A stretch of 32,063 nt of DNA. Source: an uncultured Bacilli bacterium. GTDB taxonomy: Bacteria; Bacillota_I; Bacilli_A; RF39; UBA660. Shown in pieces: positions 6,152 through 14,696 of this stretch. The translations under genes and the position numbers were made by a program. The notes beneath the pieces were generated by a model. That model ran no database searches, was not told the DNA's origin, and worked only from the letters and a program-made list of their open reading frames with translations. The stretch's first letter is position 1, and the number at the start of each line of letters is the position of its first letter. The DNA is taken from assembly GCA_947589105.1 (NCBI GenBank), contig CANQBL010000010.1, forward strand, positions 1-32,063, read 5' to 3'.

Positions 6152-7270
6152 CTATTTAATTCTTTTCCTTTTTAATCTATCGTTTACATACTCTTTTAAT
6201 AAACTATATAAAATAGATGCTATTGGAATACTTATTATCATACCAATAAAGCCAAATATACTTCCTCCTATAAGAACCGCAATAAGAGCCCATAAAGCAG
6301 GTAAACCAACAGAGCCTCCAACAATTCTAGGATAAGTAAAATTATCATCAAATTGCTGCAAAGCAAAGAATATAATTACGTACCAAATAACTCCGATTGG
6401 ATTGGTAACTCCTATTAAAACACACCCAACTAGTAAAGTAATAAAAGCTCCTACGTATGGTATAAGTGCTGTTATGGCAAATAATACCCCTAGAATTAAA
6501 GCATATGGTAATTTTATTATGCTAAGTATTATAAAAAGTATAAATCCAATTAAACTAGCATCTAAGCACTGACCAGTTAAAAAGTTAGTAAAAGTAGTAT
6601 TAGCTAGTTTAATTATACCTATGGTATTATTAGTTATTTCTTCATTAAAGAAAGCACTTAGTAACTTTTTAGTTTGCCTTGCTAAGTTCTCTTTATCAAG
6701 TAATATGTAAATTGAAATAATAAAACCTATAAAGAATATTATTATTCTAGATATCATAGCACCTAAAAACGTAGCTACCATAGATACGATACTTCCAGCT
6801 TGATTTATTGATGAATCAACTATTTTTTTAATATCAATTCCTTTTAAATATTCTTTAACATCTGGATAAGCTATGTTTATTTTGTTTATTATATTATTTA
6901 TAAAATCATAACTTTTTGGGATATTTTTGCTTATGTTAACAATTGCTTCAATAAATTCTGGAATAACTAAAAACATAATTAATCCTATTATTCCAAAAAT
7001 TAAAACAAGTGATATAACAAGTGAAATAACCCTTATTAATTTTTTATGTTTTCTTTTTGCTATTTTAAATATTTTTCTTTCAATTTGCTTCATTGGCACA
7101 TTTATTATAAAAGCTATTGCTATACCTACAATTAAAGGCATTAATAATTTAATTATAAATCCGATTAATTGAATAAATAAATGATAGTTAAAAACAACCC
7201 ATAACATAATTGCCGAAAAAGAAATTAAAAACATTATTTGCTTTATATTTTTCTTATTTAAATTCATCAT
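6152..7270 (-). CDS. AI-2E-family (PerM/YdiK-like) membrane permease
   Basis: This 372-aa protein has about eight membrane segments and the family's layout: three hydrophobic segments near the N-terminus, a soluble helical region around residues 105-165, then paired segments ending in the conserved G-Q-C-L-D-x-x-x-I-G, A-L-I-P-Y-V-G-A and G-x-x-V-G-L-P-A-L-W motifs. Family members are varied exporters or antiporters; the AI-2 export role of the name-giving member does not transfer to all, so the substrate is unknown. The start has AAAGGATG upstream and follows corA by 25 nt, so the two are probably cotranscribed. No clear terminator follows it before the rubrerythrin promoter. Confidence 0.85.
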   Translation of the reverse strand: MMNLNKKNIKQIMFLISFSAIMLWVVFNYHLFIQLIGFIIKLLMPLIVGIAIAFIINVPMKQIERKIFKIAKRKHKKLIRVISLVISLVLIFGIIGLIMFLVIPEFIEAIVNISKNIPKSYDFINNIINKINIAYPDVKEYLKGIDIKKIVDSSINQAGSIVSMVATFLGAMISRIIIFFIGFIISIYILLDKENLARQTKKLLSAFFNEEITNNTIGIIKLANTTFTNFLTGQCLDASLIGFILFIILSIIKLPYALILGVLFAITALIPYVGAFITLLVGCVLIGVTNPIGVIWYVIIFFALQQFDDNFTYPRIVGGSVGLPALWALIAVLIGGSIFGFIGMIISIPIASILYSLLKEYVNDRLKRKRIK

Positions 7271-7295
7271 TTAACATCCTTTCTTACATAAACTA

Positions 7296-8237
7296 TTATA
7301 ACATGTTTTTTTTCTTTAGTATAATTGCAATTATAATAGATAATACAAAAGATAAAATAATTATTAAAATAAAGCTTATATCAGAAGAGCCCATTTTCCC
7401 AAGAGGTACGTTCATTCCAATAAACGATGCAACCATAGTTGGAATTGAAAATACTATTGTTATACCTGCTAAAAATTTCATAACATCATTTAAATTATTA
7501 GAAATAATAGTTGCATAAGTATCAGTCATACTAGTTAATATTTCACGGTATATATTAGCCATTTCTATAGCCTGCTTATTTTCTATCATAGCATCTTCCA
7601 TTAAATCAGTATCATCAGAATATAACGTTATAACATTTCCTTTAGATAGTTTTTCTAAAACAACATCATTCGCTTTTAAAGACGTAGAAAAATAAACTAA
7701 TGTTTTTTCAATATTAAGTAAATCAATCAATTCTTTGTTATTAGTTGATTTATATAACGTTTTTTCTTTTTTATTAATATAATTATTAATATCCGTTAAC
7801 TCCTTTTGATAAACTGCAGCAGTTTTAAGAAGAATTTGAATAACAAATTTAGTTTTCTTTTTTATATCAAAATTCTTTACTTTGCCAGTTTTAAAATCTT
7901 CTAATAAAGCTTGCTTCTTTAATGATACAGTTATAAAATACCCATCATTATTAATTATGATTCCTAAAGGATCAGTATTATATTTATGTTTATATCTTGT
8001 ATCAGTTATATAAGGTGTATCAACTACGATTAAGCTAGCATTATTTCCAAATTCTATTCGAGGAAGTTCTTCATCATCAAGTAACTTAGTTAATAAATCT
8101 AAATCCGTTTTAGTTTTCAACGAAACTTCATTAATTTCATCAGTAGTAGGATTTATTAAATCAATCCAACAATCTTTTTCCAAAGTATTTAATTCCTTAA
8201 ATTTATTTTTATTATCAGTAGTATAAATATTTAACAT
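7296..8237 (-). CDS. corA: CorA-family divalent metal transporter
   Basis: This 313-aa protein has the CorA arrangement: an alpha/beta cytoplasmic domain that opens with W-I-D-L-I-N-P, a long helical stalk (residues 120-245), then two C-terminal membrane helices. The signature G-M-N (274-276) ends the first, and a lysine-rich tail (KKKN) follows the second. As a pentamer it takes up Mg2+ (in some homologues Co2+ or Ni2+) across the inner membrane. The N-terminal sequence is closer to the Gram-positive CorA/YfjQ type than to the enterobacterial one. A full AAGGAGG site precedes the ATG. The AI-2E-family permease follows in the same direction after 25 nt. Confidence 0.9.
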   Translation of the reverse strand: MLNIYTTDNKNKFKELNTLEKDCWIDLINPTTDEINEVSLKTKTDLDLLTKLLDDEELPRIEFGNNASLIVVDTPYITDTRYKHKYNTDPLGIIINNDGYFITVSLKKQALLEDFKTGKVKNFDIKKKTKFVIQILLKTAAVYQKELTDINNYINKKEKTLYKSTNNKELIDLLNIEKTLVYFSTSLKANDVVLEKLSKGNVITLYSDDTDLMEDAMIENKQAIEMANIYREILTSMTDTYATIISNNLNDVMKFLAGITIVFSIPTMVASFIGMNVPLGKMGSSDISFILIIILSFVLSIIIAIILKKKNML

Positions 8238-8307
8238 AATTAACCTCCTTACATTTTTTGCTATATGAACGTATAATCTTTTTTTTATTATTACTATCCT
8301 TAGTTTA

Positions 8308-8336
8308 ATTATAACTCAAACCTATTATTTTTTAAA
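8308..8336 (-). promoter_or_regulatory. Possible corA promoter
   Basis: Perfect TATAAT (8313-8308) with TTTAAA (8336-8331) at 17 nt. The weak -35 and overlap with the AT-rich tail of the exporter terminator make this tentative. Confidence 0.38.
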
Positions 8337-8365
8337 GAAAAAAGGATAGTATTTTTTACTATCCT
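8334..8365 (-). terminator. Intrinsic terminator of the MarR/ABC exporter operon
   Basis: Nine-bp arms AGGATAGTA and TACTATCCT (8365-8357 and 8351-8343) with a five-base A loop, then a T-rich tract on the minus strand. It overlaps the stop codon of the last exporter gene. Confidence 0.8.
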
Positions 8366-10736
8366 AATTCTTAAACTGTGAATTATAAAGTTCTGCGTAA
8401 AATCCGTTTTGCTTCATTAATTCCTCATGATTACCTTGTTCTATTATGTTACCTTCATTCATAACAAGGATTTTATCAGCGTTTTTTATGGTGGATAACC
8501 TGTGTGCAATAATAAATGAAGTTCTACCCTTAGTCAATTTATCCATTGCTTTTTGAACTAATTCTTCCGTTCTTGTATCAACACTCGAGGTTGCCTCATC
8601 CAAAATAAGAAATGGTGCATCTTTTATCATTCCACGGGCAATGGTTAATAACTGCTTTTGCCCCGCTGACACAGAATCATTATCTCTTACTGCATAATCT
8701 AAAGCTCCTGGCAAAGACTTTACAAAGTGATCTACCCCAACGGTTTTTAATGCCTCCATAATTTTTTTATCACTAACGTTTTTATTGTTATAGCGAACGT
8801 TATCTCTAATTGTTCCATCAAATAACCAAGTATCTTGAAGTACCATGATGAATAAATCATGAATGTTTTTTCTAGTTAATTCTTTGGTAGAAACACCATC
8901 AATTAGTATTTCCCCATCTTTTATGTTGTAAAATTTCATAAGCAAGTTAACCATCGTTGTTTTACCTGCTCCTGTTGGACCTACTATCGCAACTTTTTCT
9001 CCTGGTTTTACTTTACAGTTAAAATCCTTAATAATTATCTTATCATCGTTATATCCAAACTTAACGTGATTAAACTCTATGTTACCCTTAACCTTTTTTG
9101 GATTAAGTTTCTTAGTTAAGTTAGACTCATCTTCCATTTCAGGTTCTTCAACGAATTCAAATACCCTTTCAGCAGCAGCCGCCGTTGACTGAATACTAGT
9201 CATTCCTTGAGCTATTTGAGAAAGAGGAGATGTAAATAATCTTACGTATATCATAAACGCAACGATAACACCAAAAGTAATATGATTATTAATTACAAGC
9301 GTTGCACCAACAACGCATACCATAACGTAACCAAAGTTTCCAATGAAATTCATCATTGTTGGCATAAGACCAGACAAAAACTGACTCATACGATTACATT
9401 CAAATACGTTATCATTTAATTCATCAAAAGTCTTTGAAGCGTCATAGTTCCCATCGTATGCCTTAACCACGTTGTGATTAGTATAAATTTCTTCAATGTG
9501 ACCATTTAATTTTCCTAACTCAACTTGCCTTGCTAAAAAGTACTTTTGAGATTTTTTAAGTACCACACCCATAAAAATAAATCCAAATAATGATGAGATA
9601 ATTGCAGTTATGGCCATAATCCAGTTTGTTACAAACATCATTATAACGCAACCTATAAATAATGCTATAGCTCCTACTAATGAACCTAAACTTTGCGATA
9701 AGTTAAATCCTATCGTATCAACGTCGTTAGTAACCCTAGATAATATATCCCCTATCAAGTGAGTATCAAAATACCTTAAAGGTAGTTTATTTATTTTTAT
9801 TGATATTTTAGTTCTTAACTCCTTAGCAAACTTATTAGACATAATTGCCATTAAAAAACTTTGGAAGAAATTAAACAAAGCACTCGCTAAGTATATCGTA
9901 ATTAAAAACGTAACGATCTTTTTTATTGCCTTAACATCTAGTTTTGGTTTAACTATGTTTTTTATGTTTTTAGGTAATTTATCCATTTTTTTATATAAGG
10001 AGTTAACGCTTGTTTTTTTACTTACGTTACCCATGATACTTAAGAACTTTACTTTTTGATTAGTAGTTAATAAAGTACCTTTTATTTTACTATCCGGAAG
10101 TAAAATCTTTTTTATTGAGCTAGGCATTTTAGACAATTGTTTAATCATCAATTTTTGATTAGTTAAATTAGTATTACTAACCATATTAATAAATGATATT
10201 TTATCAGAAGAAGATACTAAAACATTATCTATCATACTACTTGGTAATATAACGTTTGTAATGCTATTAGGTAACTTTACTACCTCTTTTAAAAGTTCTT
10301 CTTTAAGATAACTACTAACGTTTTTTAAAAAAGCATTAAATATTAACTTATCTTCACTAGAAATATCATCCGAATTATTAATCATTATTATAGTTTCGTT
10401 ATCTAACTTAATGTTCATTATATCTGAACTTATATCCTTAAAATTTTTTTCGTTTAAAGTACTAGTAATATCACTTGTTATATTAATTAAGTTTTCTTTA
10501 TCCACTACAAGACCCTTAGATAACTCATCCGTTAAATCACTAAGTTTATTAGGCCCTATTATCGAAAGTACGCTTGATAAAGCTGCTAAGAAAAGAGCTA
10601 TCACTAAAATTGGTATAAATGGTTTTAAATACTTAAACAGCTTCTTTAAAGTAAGCGATAAGTTCTTAGGTTTTTCAAAGTTTCTTCCATGAACTCTTCC
10701 TCTTGGAGCCATCGTCTTTTGTTTTTTGTTATTCAT
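8364..10736 (-). CDS. ABC exporter subunit (TMD-NBD) with repeat-containing extracytoplasmic insertion
   Basis: This 790-aa half-transporter has six membrane helices and a C-terminal ATPase: Walker A G-P-T-G-A-G-K-T-T (586-594), signature V-S-A-G-Q (689-693), Walker B L-I-L-D-E (catalytic Glu present) and the H-loop A-H-R-L-S-T. It is about 200 residues longer than usual because an insertion (about residues 62-283) between helices 1 and 2 faces outside. That insertion repeats about every 50 residues with L-P-x-S-I-K-N and I-L-L-P-x-S-x-I motifs. The start ATG at 10736 has AAGGAG 7 nt upstream and overlaps the partner gene by 8 nt. With the upstream subunit it should form a heterodimeric exporter; the cargo is unknown. 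Confidence 0.9.
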   Translation of the reverse strand: MNNKKQKTMAPRGRVHGRNFEKPKNLSLTLKKLFKYLKPFIPILVIALFLAALSSVLSIIGPNKLSDLTDELSKGLVVDKENLINITSDITSTLNEKNFKDISSDIMNIKLDNETIIMINNSDDISSEDKLIFNAFLKNVSSYLKEELLKEVVKLPNSITNVILPSSMIDNVLVSSSDKISFINMVSNTNLTNQKLMIKQLSKMPSSIKKILLPDSKIKGTLLTTNQKVKFLSIMGNVSKKTSVNSLYKKMDKLPKNIKNIVKPKLDVKAIKKIVTFLITIYLASALFNFFQSFLMAIMSNKFAKELRTKISIKINKLPLRYFDTHLIGDILSRVTNDVDTIGFNLSQSLGSLVGAIALFIGCVIMMFVTNWIMAITAIISSLFGFIFMGVVLKKSQKYFLARQVELGKLNGHIEEIYTNHNVVKAYDGNYDASKTFDELNDNVFECNRMSQFLSGLMPTMMNFIGNFGYVMVCVVGATLVINNHITFGVIVAFMIYVRLFTSPLSQIAQGMTSIQSTAAAAERVFEFVEEPEMEDESNLTKKLNPKKVKGNIEFNHVKFGYNDDKIIIKDFNCKVKPGEKVAIVGPTGAGKTTMVNLLMKFYNIKDGEILIDGVSTKELTRKNIHDLFIMVLQDTWLFDGTIRDNVRYNNKNVSDKKIMEALKTVGVDHFVKSLPGALDYAVRDNDSVSAGQKQLLTIARGMIKDAPFLILDEATSSVDTRTEELVQKAMDKLTKGRTSFIIAHRLSTIKNADKILVMNEGNIIEQGNHEELMKQNGFYAELYNSQFKN

Positions 10737-12480
10737 TTTCAAGCTCCTTTCTTGATAATTGAGATAATGCTATTTCTTTATAAACCTTGCATTTTTTAAG
10801 TAAGTCTTTATGACTTCCTATTCCAACTACCTTTCCTTTATCTAATACCACTATGTTATCAGCGTTAATGATGGTACCTACCCTTTGGGCAACAATTATA
10901 CTTGTTGCTTCTTTTAAGTTTTTCTTTAACTCTTTTCTAAGTTCATAATCAGTTTTATAATCTAACGCGCTAAATGAATCATCAAAGACAAATATTTCTG
11001 GATTTTTAGCAATTGCTCTTGCAATTGCGATTCTTTGCTTTTGTCCTCCTGATATATTAGTACCACCTGCTGCAACGTTAGATTCATACTTATTTGGCAT
11101 CTTTAAAATAAAATCATTTGCTTGAGCAATTACTGCAGCATCAGTTATCTCTTTTTTAGAAACTTTATTTTTACCATAACCTATGTTATAGTTAACGGAA
11201 CCATCAAACATAACGGCACGCTGAGGAATATATCCTAATTTTTCGTGCAAAGCCTCTAGCTTATAATCCTTTACGTTTACCCCATCAATTAATATTTCAC
11301 CTTCGGTTACATCATAAAATCTCATTATTAAGTTTACAATCGTTGATTTACCACTACCAGTTGAACCAATTATGGCTAACGTATCTCCTTTTTTAGCCTT
11401 AAACGAAATGTTTTTAAGAACGTATTCATTAGCGTCTGGATACTTAAATGACACGTTTTTAAATTCTATTTCTCCATAAGTTTTGGTATCACCTAGAAAA
11501 TTTCCATCTTTTATTGTCTCATCTACATTTAATACCTCTGTAATACGACTAGCTGAAACACTTGCTCTAGGATACATAATAAATATCATAGCAAGCATCA
11601 AAAACGACATTAAAACTTGCATCGCGTAGCTAGAAAAAACAACCATGTTACTAAATATTGTTAATCTATCAAACATACCTGCACCATTAATTAATGACAT
11701 ACCAATAACGTAGATACTAAGGGTTAAGAAATTCATTATTAAATACATCGAAGGTGACATAACAGACATAACTTTTTGGTTAAAAGTTTGGGTTTTAGTT
11801 AAGTCGTTATTTACCCCTTCAAACTTATTTTCCTGATATTTTTCAGAGTTAAACGCTCTTATTACCCTAATACCATTTAAGTTTTCACGAGTAACACCAT
11901 TTATTCTATCAATTAATTTTTGAACTATTTTAAACCTTGGTAAGACCGTAACCATAAGAATTACTATTATGATAAGTAAAATAACAACCGCGATAAGGGT
12001 TGCTAAACTCCATTGCCATCCCTTACCAAATATCTTAAAAATAGCCCATACGGCCGTAATGGGTGCTTTAATTAGCATTTGAAGTCCCATTGCAATAAAC
12101 ATCTGAATGTTCGTTATATCATTGGTTGTTCTAGTTATTAAACTGCTGGTTCTAAAGTATTTCATTCTTTCCATACTAAAGCTTTGTACCTTTTCAAATA
12201 GTGTTTTTCTAGTTCTTTTAGAAAAAGTAGCTGAAACATAAGAAACTAAGTACCCAACTAAAAACGCTGATAATAAAGAACCTAAAGCACAAGAAAGCAT
12301 GTAAGCGCCTTGTTTTAACACCTCACTTATTTTAGTACCTTCCGTTTGTACTAATCTTGTTATTTCAGACATATAATCAGGTAGTTTTAAATCAAGCCAA
12401 ACCTGAAATAATATTAACAAAACACAAATAAAAATCATAATAAAGTCTTTTTTTCTAAATTCCTTTATTAACCTTAACAT
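10729..12480 (-). CDS. ABC exporter subunit with degenerate ATP site
   Basis: This 583-aa subunit has six membrane helices and an ATPase with Walker A G-S-T-G-S-G-K-S-T (372-380) and a canonical signature I-S-G-G-Q (476-480). Its Walker B ends V-F-D-D (498-501), with Asp in place of the catalytic Glu, and the H-loop His is Gln (V-A-Q-R-V, 532). Its partner has the reverse pattern, so the pair should have one degenerate and one active ATP site, as known for heterodimeric exporters of the BmrCD/TM287-288 type. These export drugs, peptides or lipids. I chose the ATG at 12480 because AAGGTGG stands 9 nt before it; the ATG at 12489 abuts that site too closely. It is preceded by a MarR gene. Confidence 0.9.
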   Translation of the reverse strand: MLRLIKEFRKKDFIMIFICVLLILFQVWLDLKLPDYMSEITRLVQTEGTKISEVLKQGAYMLSCALGSLLSAFLVGYLVSYVSATFSKRTRKTLFEKVQSFSMERMKYFRTSSLITRTTNDITNIQMFIAMGLQMLIKAPITAVWAIFKIFGKGWQWSLATLIAVVILLIIIVILMVTVLPRFKIVQKLIDRINGVTRENLNGIRVIRAFNSEKYQENKFEGVNNDLTKTQTFNQKVMSVMSPSMYLIMNFLTLSIYVIGMSLINGAGMFDRLTIFSNMVVFSSYAMQVLMSFLMLAMIFIMYPRASVSASRITEVLNVDETIKDGNFLGDTKTYGEIEFKNVSFKYPDANEYVLKNISFKAKKGDTLAIIGSTGSGKSTIVNLIMRFYDVTEGEILIDGVNVKDYKLEALHEKLGYIPQRAVMFDGSVNYNIGYGKNKVSKKEITDAAVIAQANDFILKMPNKYESNVAAGGTNISGGQKQRIAIARAIAKNPEIFVFDDSFSALDYKTDYELRKELKKNLKEATSIIVAQRVGTIINADNIVVLDKGKVVGIGSHKDLLKKCKVYKEIALSQLSRKELENE

Positions 12481-12494
12481 AAATATCATCCACC

Positions 12495-12917
12495 TTATTT
12501 TAAATTTTCTTCTAACTTATCAATTATTTTAAACAAATAATCAGTTTCCTCTTTGGTAATGCCCCTTAAAAGATCATCCTCAAAATTCGCTATTTTTTGT
12601 GCTATCTCTTTATGTTTATTCAAACTATAATCAGTTAATGCAACCTGTTTTTTTCTTGAGTCGTTTTTACAGGCAACTCTTTTTATTAAGTTATTTTTTT
12701 CCATCGTATTTAAAATACCAGATATCGTAGAACGTCTTACTGATACTTCTTTTTCGATGCTACTTTGATAGATTACTTTATCTTTATTATCACATAAGTA
12801 CTTTAATATTCTAACTTGAGTATTCGTTAGCTTAAGTTTATCTATGCCTTTAAAGATTTTTCTTTCTATCATGTTATCTAACTTTTTAATTTCAAACGCT
12901 ATTTTTCTTTCTTTCAT
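12495..12917 (-). CDS. MarR-family transcriptional regulator
   Basis: This 140-aa protein has the MarR winged-helix core: L-T-N-T-Q-V-R-I-L-K-Y-L, the helix-turn-helix I-E-K-E-V-S-V-R-R-S-T-I-S-G-I-L-N-T-M-E-K, then the wing N-L-I-K-R-V-A-C-K-N-D-S-R-K-K-Q-V with the conserved D-S-R-K. Long flanking helices serve dimerisation. It probably represses the exporter operon that follows after 14 nt, and its own gene, because a 20-bp palindrome overlaps the operon promoter. The ligand is unknown, though MarR/ABC pairs often answer the compound they export. The ATG at 12917 has AAGGTG upstream; TTG and GTG codons slightly upstream are poorer starts. Confidence 0.9.
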   Translation of the reverse strand: MKERKIAFEIKKLDNMIERKIFKGIDKLKLTNTQVRILKYLCDNKDKVIYQSSIEKEVSVRRSTISGILNTMEKNNLIKRVACKNDSRKKQVALTDYSLNKHKEIAQKIANFEDDLLRGITKEETDYLFKIIDKLEENLK

Positions 12918-12956
12918 AATTTTCACCTTCAAACCGCAAGGTAGCTAACAAAAATC

Positions 12957-12986
12957 ATTTTATCAAAATTAATTATGATATGTCAA
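12957..12986 (-). promoter_or_regulatory. Promoter of the MarR/ABC exporter operon
   Basis: Perfect TTGACA (12986-12981), 18 nt, TAAAAT (12962-12957) preceded by TGA as an extended -10. It gives a leader of about 33 nt before the MarR start. Confidence 0.7.
12961..12980 (-). promoter_or_regulatory. Probable MarR operator
   Basis: Imperfect 20-bp palindrome with outer arms TATCA and TGATA, inner AATT/AATT, and one mismatched pair. It fills the spacer and touches the -10 of the operon promoter. The length and position suit a MarR dimer and suggest autorepression. Confidence 0.55.
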
Positions 12987-13000
12987 TAAAACCATTATTA

Positions 13001-13035
13001 AATTTATTAAAGGAATGAATTAAAATTCATTCCTT
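13001..13035 (-). terminator. Hairpin after the alpha/beta hydrolase gene
   Basis: Twelve-bp arms AAGGAATGAATT (13010-13021) and AATTCATTCCTT (13024-13035) with a very small loop, overlapping the stop codon. The T-tract after it on the minus strand is short and broken, so it may be a weak terminator or an mRNA-stabilising hairpin. Confidence 0.55.
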
Positions 13036-13873
13036 ATTTACTTAACTTAATTGCTTCATATAGGTTTTTAACATTCTTATACGTATGGCCACAATCTTTT
13101 ACAAAAATATAATTAGCATTTAAGTTATTTTTTAAAAACTTCATAACATCTTCTTTATTATCCATAAATAAAACTTTATCATTTTCTCCCATTATGATAT
13201 CAACAGGAATTCTTATACTTCTTAATATTTTACTCTTATAATCAGGAGTTCTATATCTAAATATATCATTTTTTCCATTTATAACAAAATCTGTTAAAAA
13301 AGTTTTTGCACTAAAACAAAGAGGATAAAACATAAAGCTGATTATACCATCTTCTTTTTTTTCTTTTTTCATATTCTTAGCTTTATCTAATAAAACATCA
13401 TAATCATTACCTAACCTATAAAAAGTTTGTAACATAACATCACAAGGGGATATTAATACTAATTTTTTAATAACCTTTTTTCTATTATTAGAATAATAAT
13501 TAATAATTTTATTGCACCCATATGAGTGAGCGGATAAAATTATATTTTCGTATCCTTTATTTACAAAATAATTAACAACACAATCAATATCTAATTCACT
13601 TTCCTTAAATAATTCAAAATTACAACCAACAGTATAAACCTTATCCTTTTTTATAAAAGAAGTTACGTATCCACTTCCTCTATTGTTATAAGATGCAAAA
13701 CTATATCCCAAATCATTATAAGCCATAGCTAGAGCATCAACATAGTTTTCATGAAAACTACCTGCCATACCATGGGTATGAATAACTATTGTTTTAGAAT
13801 TTTTAACCCTTCTATAAAGAACTGGTAATAAAAAACCATCTTTTGTTTTAACCCTTATAAAATCACAATCCAT
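13034..13873 (-). CDS. Alpha/beta hydrolase (serine hydrolase, S33-like)
   Basis: This 279-aa protein has an alpha/beta-hydrolase core: oxyanion-hole H-G-M-A-G-S (34-39), the nucleophile elbow A-H-S-Y-G with Ser117 (the first Gly of G-x-S-x-G is Ala), acid D232 in M-G-E-N-D-K-V, and His263 in D-C-G-H-T-Y. An extra helical cap lies around residues 150-205. It is probably cytoplasmic, as no signal peptide is seen. The family covers esterases, lipases and aminopeptidases, and the substrate is unknown. It starts 6 nt after the SDR gene and is the last gene of that operon. Its Shine-Dalgarno (GGGGG, about 11 nt upstream, inside the SDR 3' end) is distant, which suggests coupling. Confidence 0.82.
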   Translation of the reverse strand: MDCDFIRVKTKDGFLLPVLYRRVKNSKTIVIHTHGMAGSFHENYVDALAMAYNDLGYSFASYNNRGSGYVTSFIKKDKVYTVGCNFELFKESELDIDCVVNYFVNKGYENIILSAHSYGCNKIINYYSNNRKKVIKKLVLISPCDVMLQTFYRLGNDYDVLLDKAKNMKKEKKEDGIISFMFYPLCFSAKTFLTDFVINGKNDIFRYRTPDYKSKILRSIRIPVDIIMGENDKVLFMDNKEDVMKFLKNNLNANYIFVKDCGHTYKNVKNLYEAIKLSK

Positions 13874-13879
13874 TAGTTA

Positions 13880-14668
13880 TTAAACCCCCATTGTTAAAGT
13901 TTCTGGAAGAGTTGATGCACCATCTATTACTATTCCTTGACCAGTTATATAACTTGATTCTTCACAAGCTAAAAATGAAGCTAGTTCCCCAATTTCTTCA
14001 ATTTTTCCCAATCTTTTCATTGGAATAGCATTTGCTATGCCATCTATTACTTGTGAAGGATTATCTTTATTAGATACAACAGCCATTTTCTCTACCATAG
14101 GTGTTAATACATAACCTGGTAATATAGCATTAACCCTTATATTATAGGTAACTAACTCAATTGCAAGAGCTTTTGTAAACCCTAAAATAGCAGCTTTTGT
14201 AGTTGCGTAAGCAACTTCTCCAACATCTGCAACCGAAATACCTGTTACACTAGATAAATTAATGATTGAACCTTTAGATGATTTTTTCATAAGAGGTAAA
14301 GCACATTTTGTAACATTCCAAGTTCCCTTTATATTAATATCAAAATGTTTATCCCTCAACTCTAAAGACATATCTTCAAACTTTTCTAACATACATATAC
14401 CAGCATTATTAACTAAAATATCAATTTTATCAAACTTACTTTCTATGTCTTTAAAAACACCCTGAACCATCAAAGTATCTTTTATATCTACTTTATAACC
14501 CGTAACATCATAACCTTCATTTTTCAAATCAGAAACCGTTTTTACCAATTCATCAGAATAATCCAATATAATAACTTTAGCCCCATATTTTAAGAATACT
14601 TTTACAATTCCAAGGCCATTTCCCATAGCCCCTCCTGTTATTACCGCAATTTTTCCTTCTAACTTCAT
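13880..14668 (-). CDS. Short-chain dehydrogenase/reductase (SDR)
   Basis: This 262-aa classical SDR has the NAD(P)-binding T-G-G-x-x-x-G-x-G (11-19), an Asp at the end of strand 2 (I-I-L-D-Y) that favours NAD(H), N-N-A-G (87-90), the catalytic Ser140 and the Y154-A-T-T-K158 pair, then the P-G-Y-V-L-T-P-M loop and the C-terminal Y-I-T-G-Q-x-x-x-I-D-G. The substrate cannot be assigned; it resembles sorbitol/glucose/acetoin-type dehydrogenases no more than others. AGGAGG stands 7 nt before the ATG. It lies between the rRNA methyltransferase (28 nt upstream) and the hydrolase, so it is probably cotranscribed with both. Confidence 0.9.
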   Translation of the reverse strand: MKLEGKIAVITGGAMGNGLGIVKVFLKYGAKVIILDYSDELVKTVSDLKNEGYDVTGYKVDIKDTLMVQGVFKDIESKFDKIDILVNNAGICMLEKFEDMSLELRDKHFDINIKGTWNVTKCALPLMKKSSKGSIINLSSVTGISVADVGEVAYATTKAAILGFTKALAIELVTYNIRVNAILPGYVLTPMVEKMAVVSNKDNPSQVIDGIANAIPMKRLGKIEEIGELASFLACEESSYITGQGIVIDGASTLPETLTMGV

Positions 14669-14696
14669 AATAATCCTCCTATCTTATACTAAATTG

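Noticed and set aside
12941-12950. Near-palindrome GGTAGCTAAC in the MarR leader
   Set aside because: Short and imperfect; the longer palindrome over the promoter is the better operator candidate.
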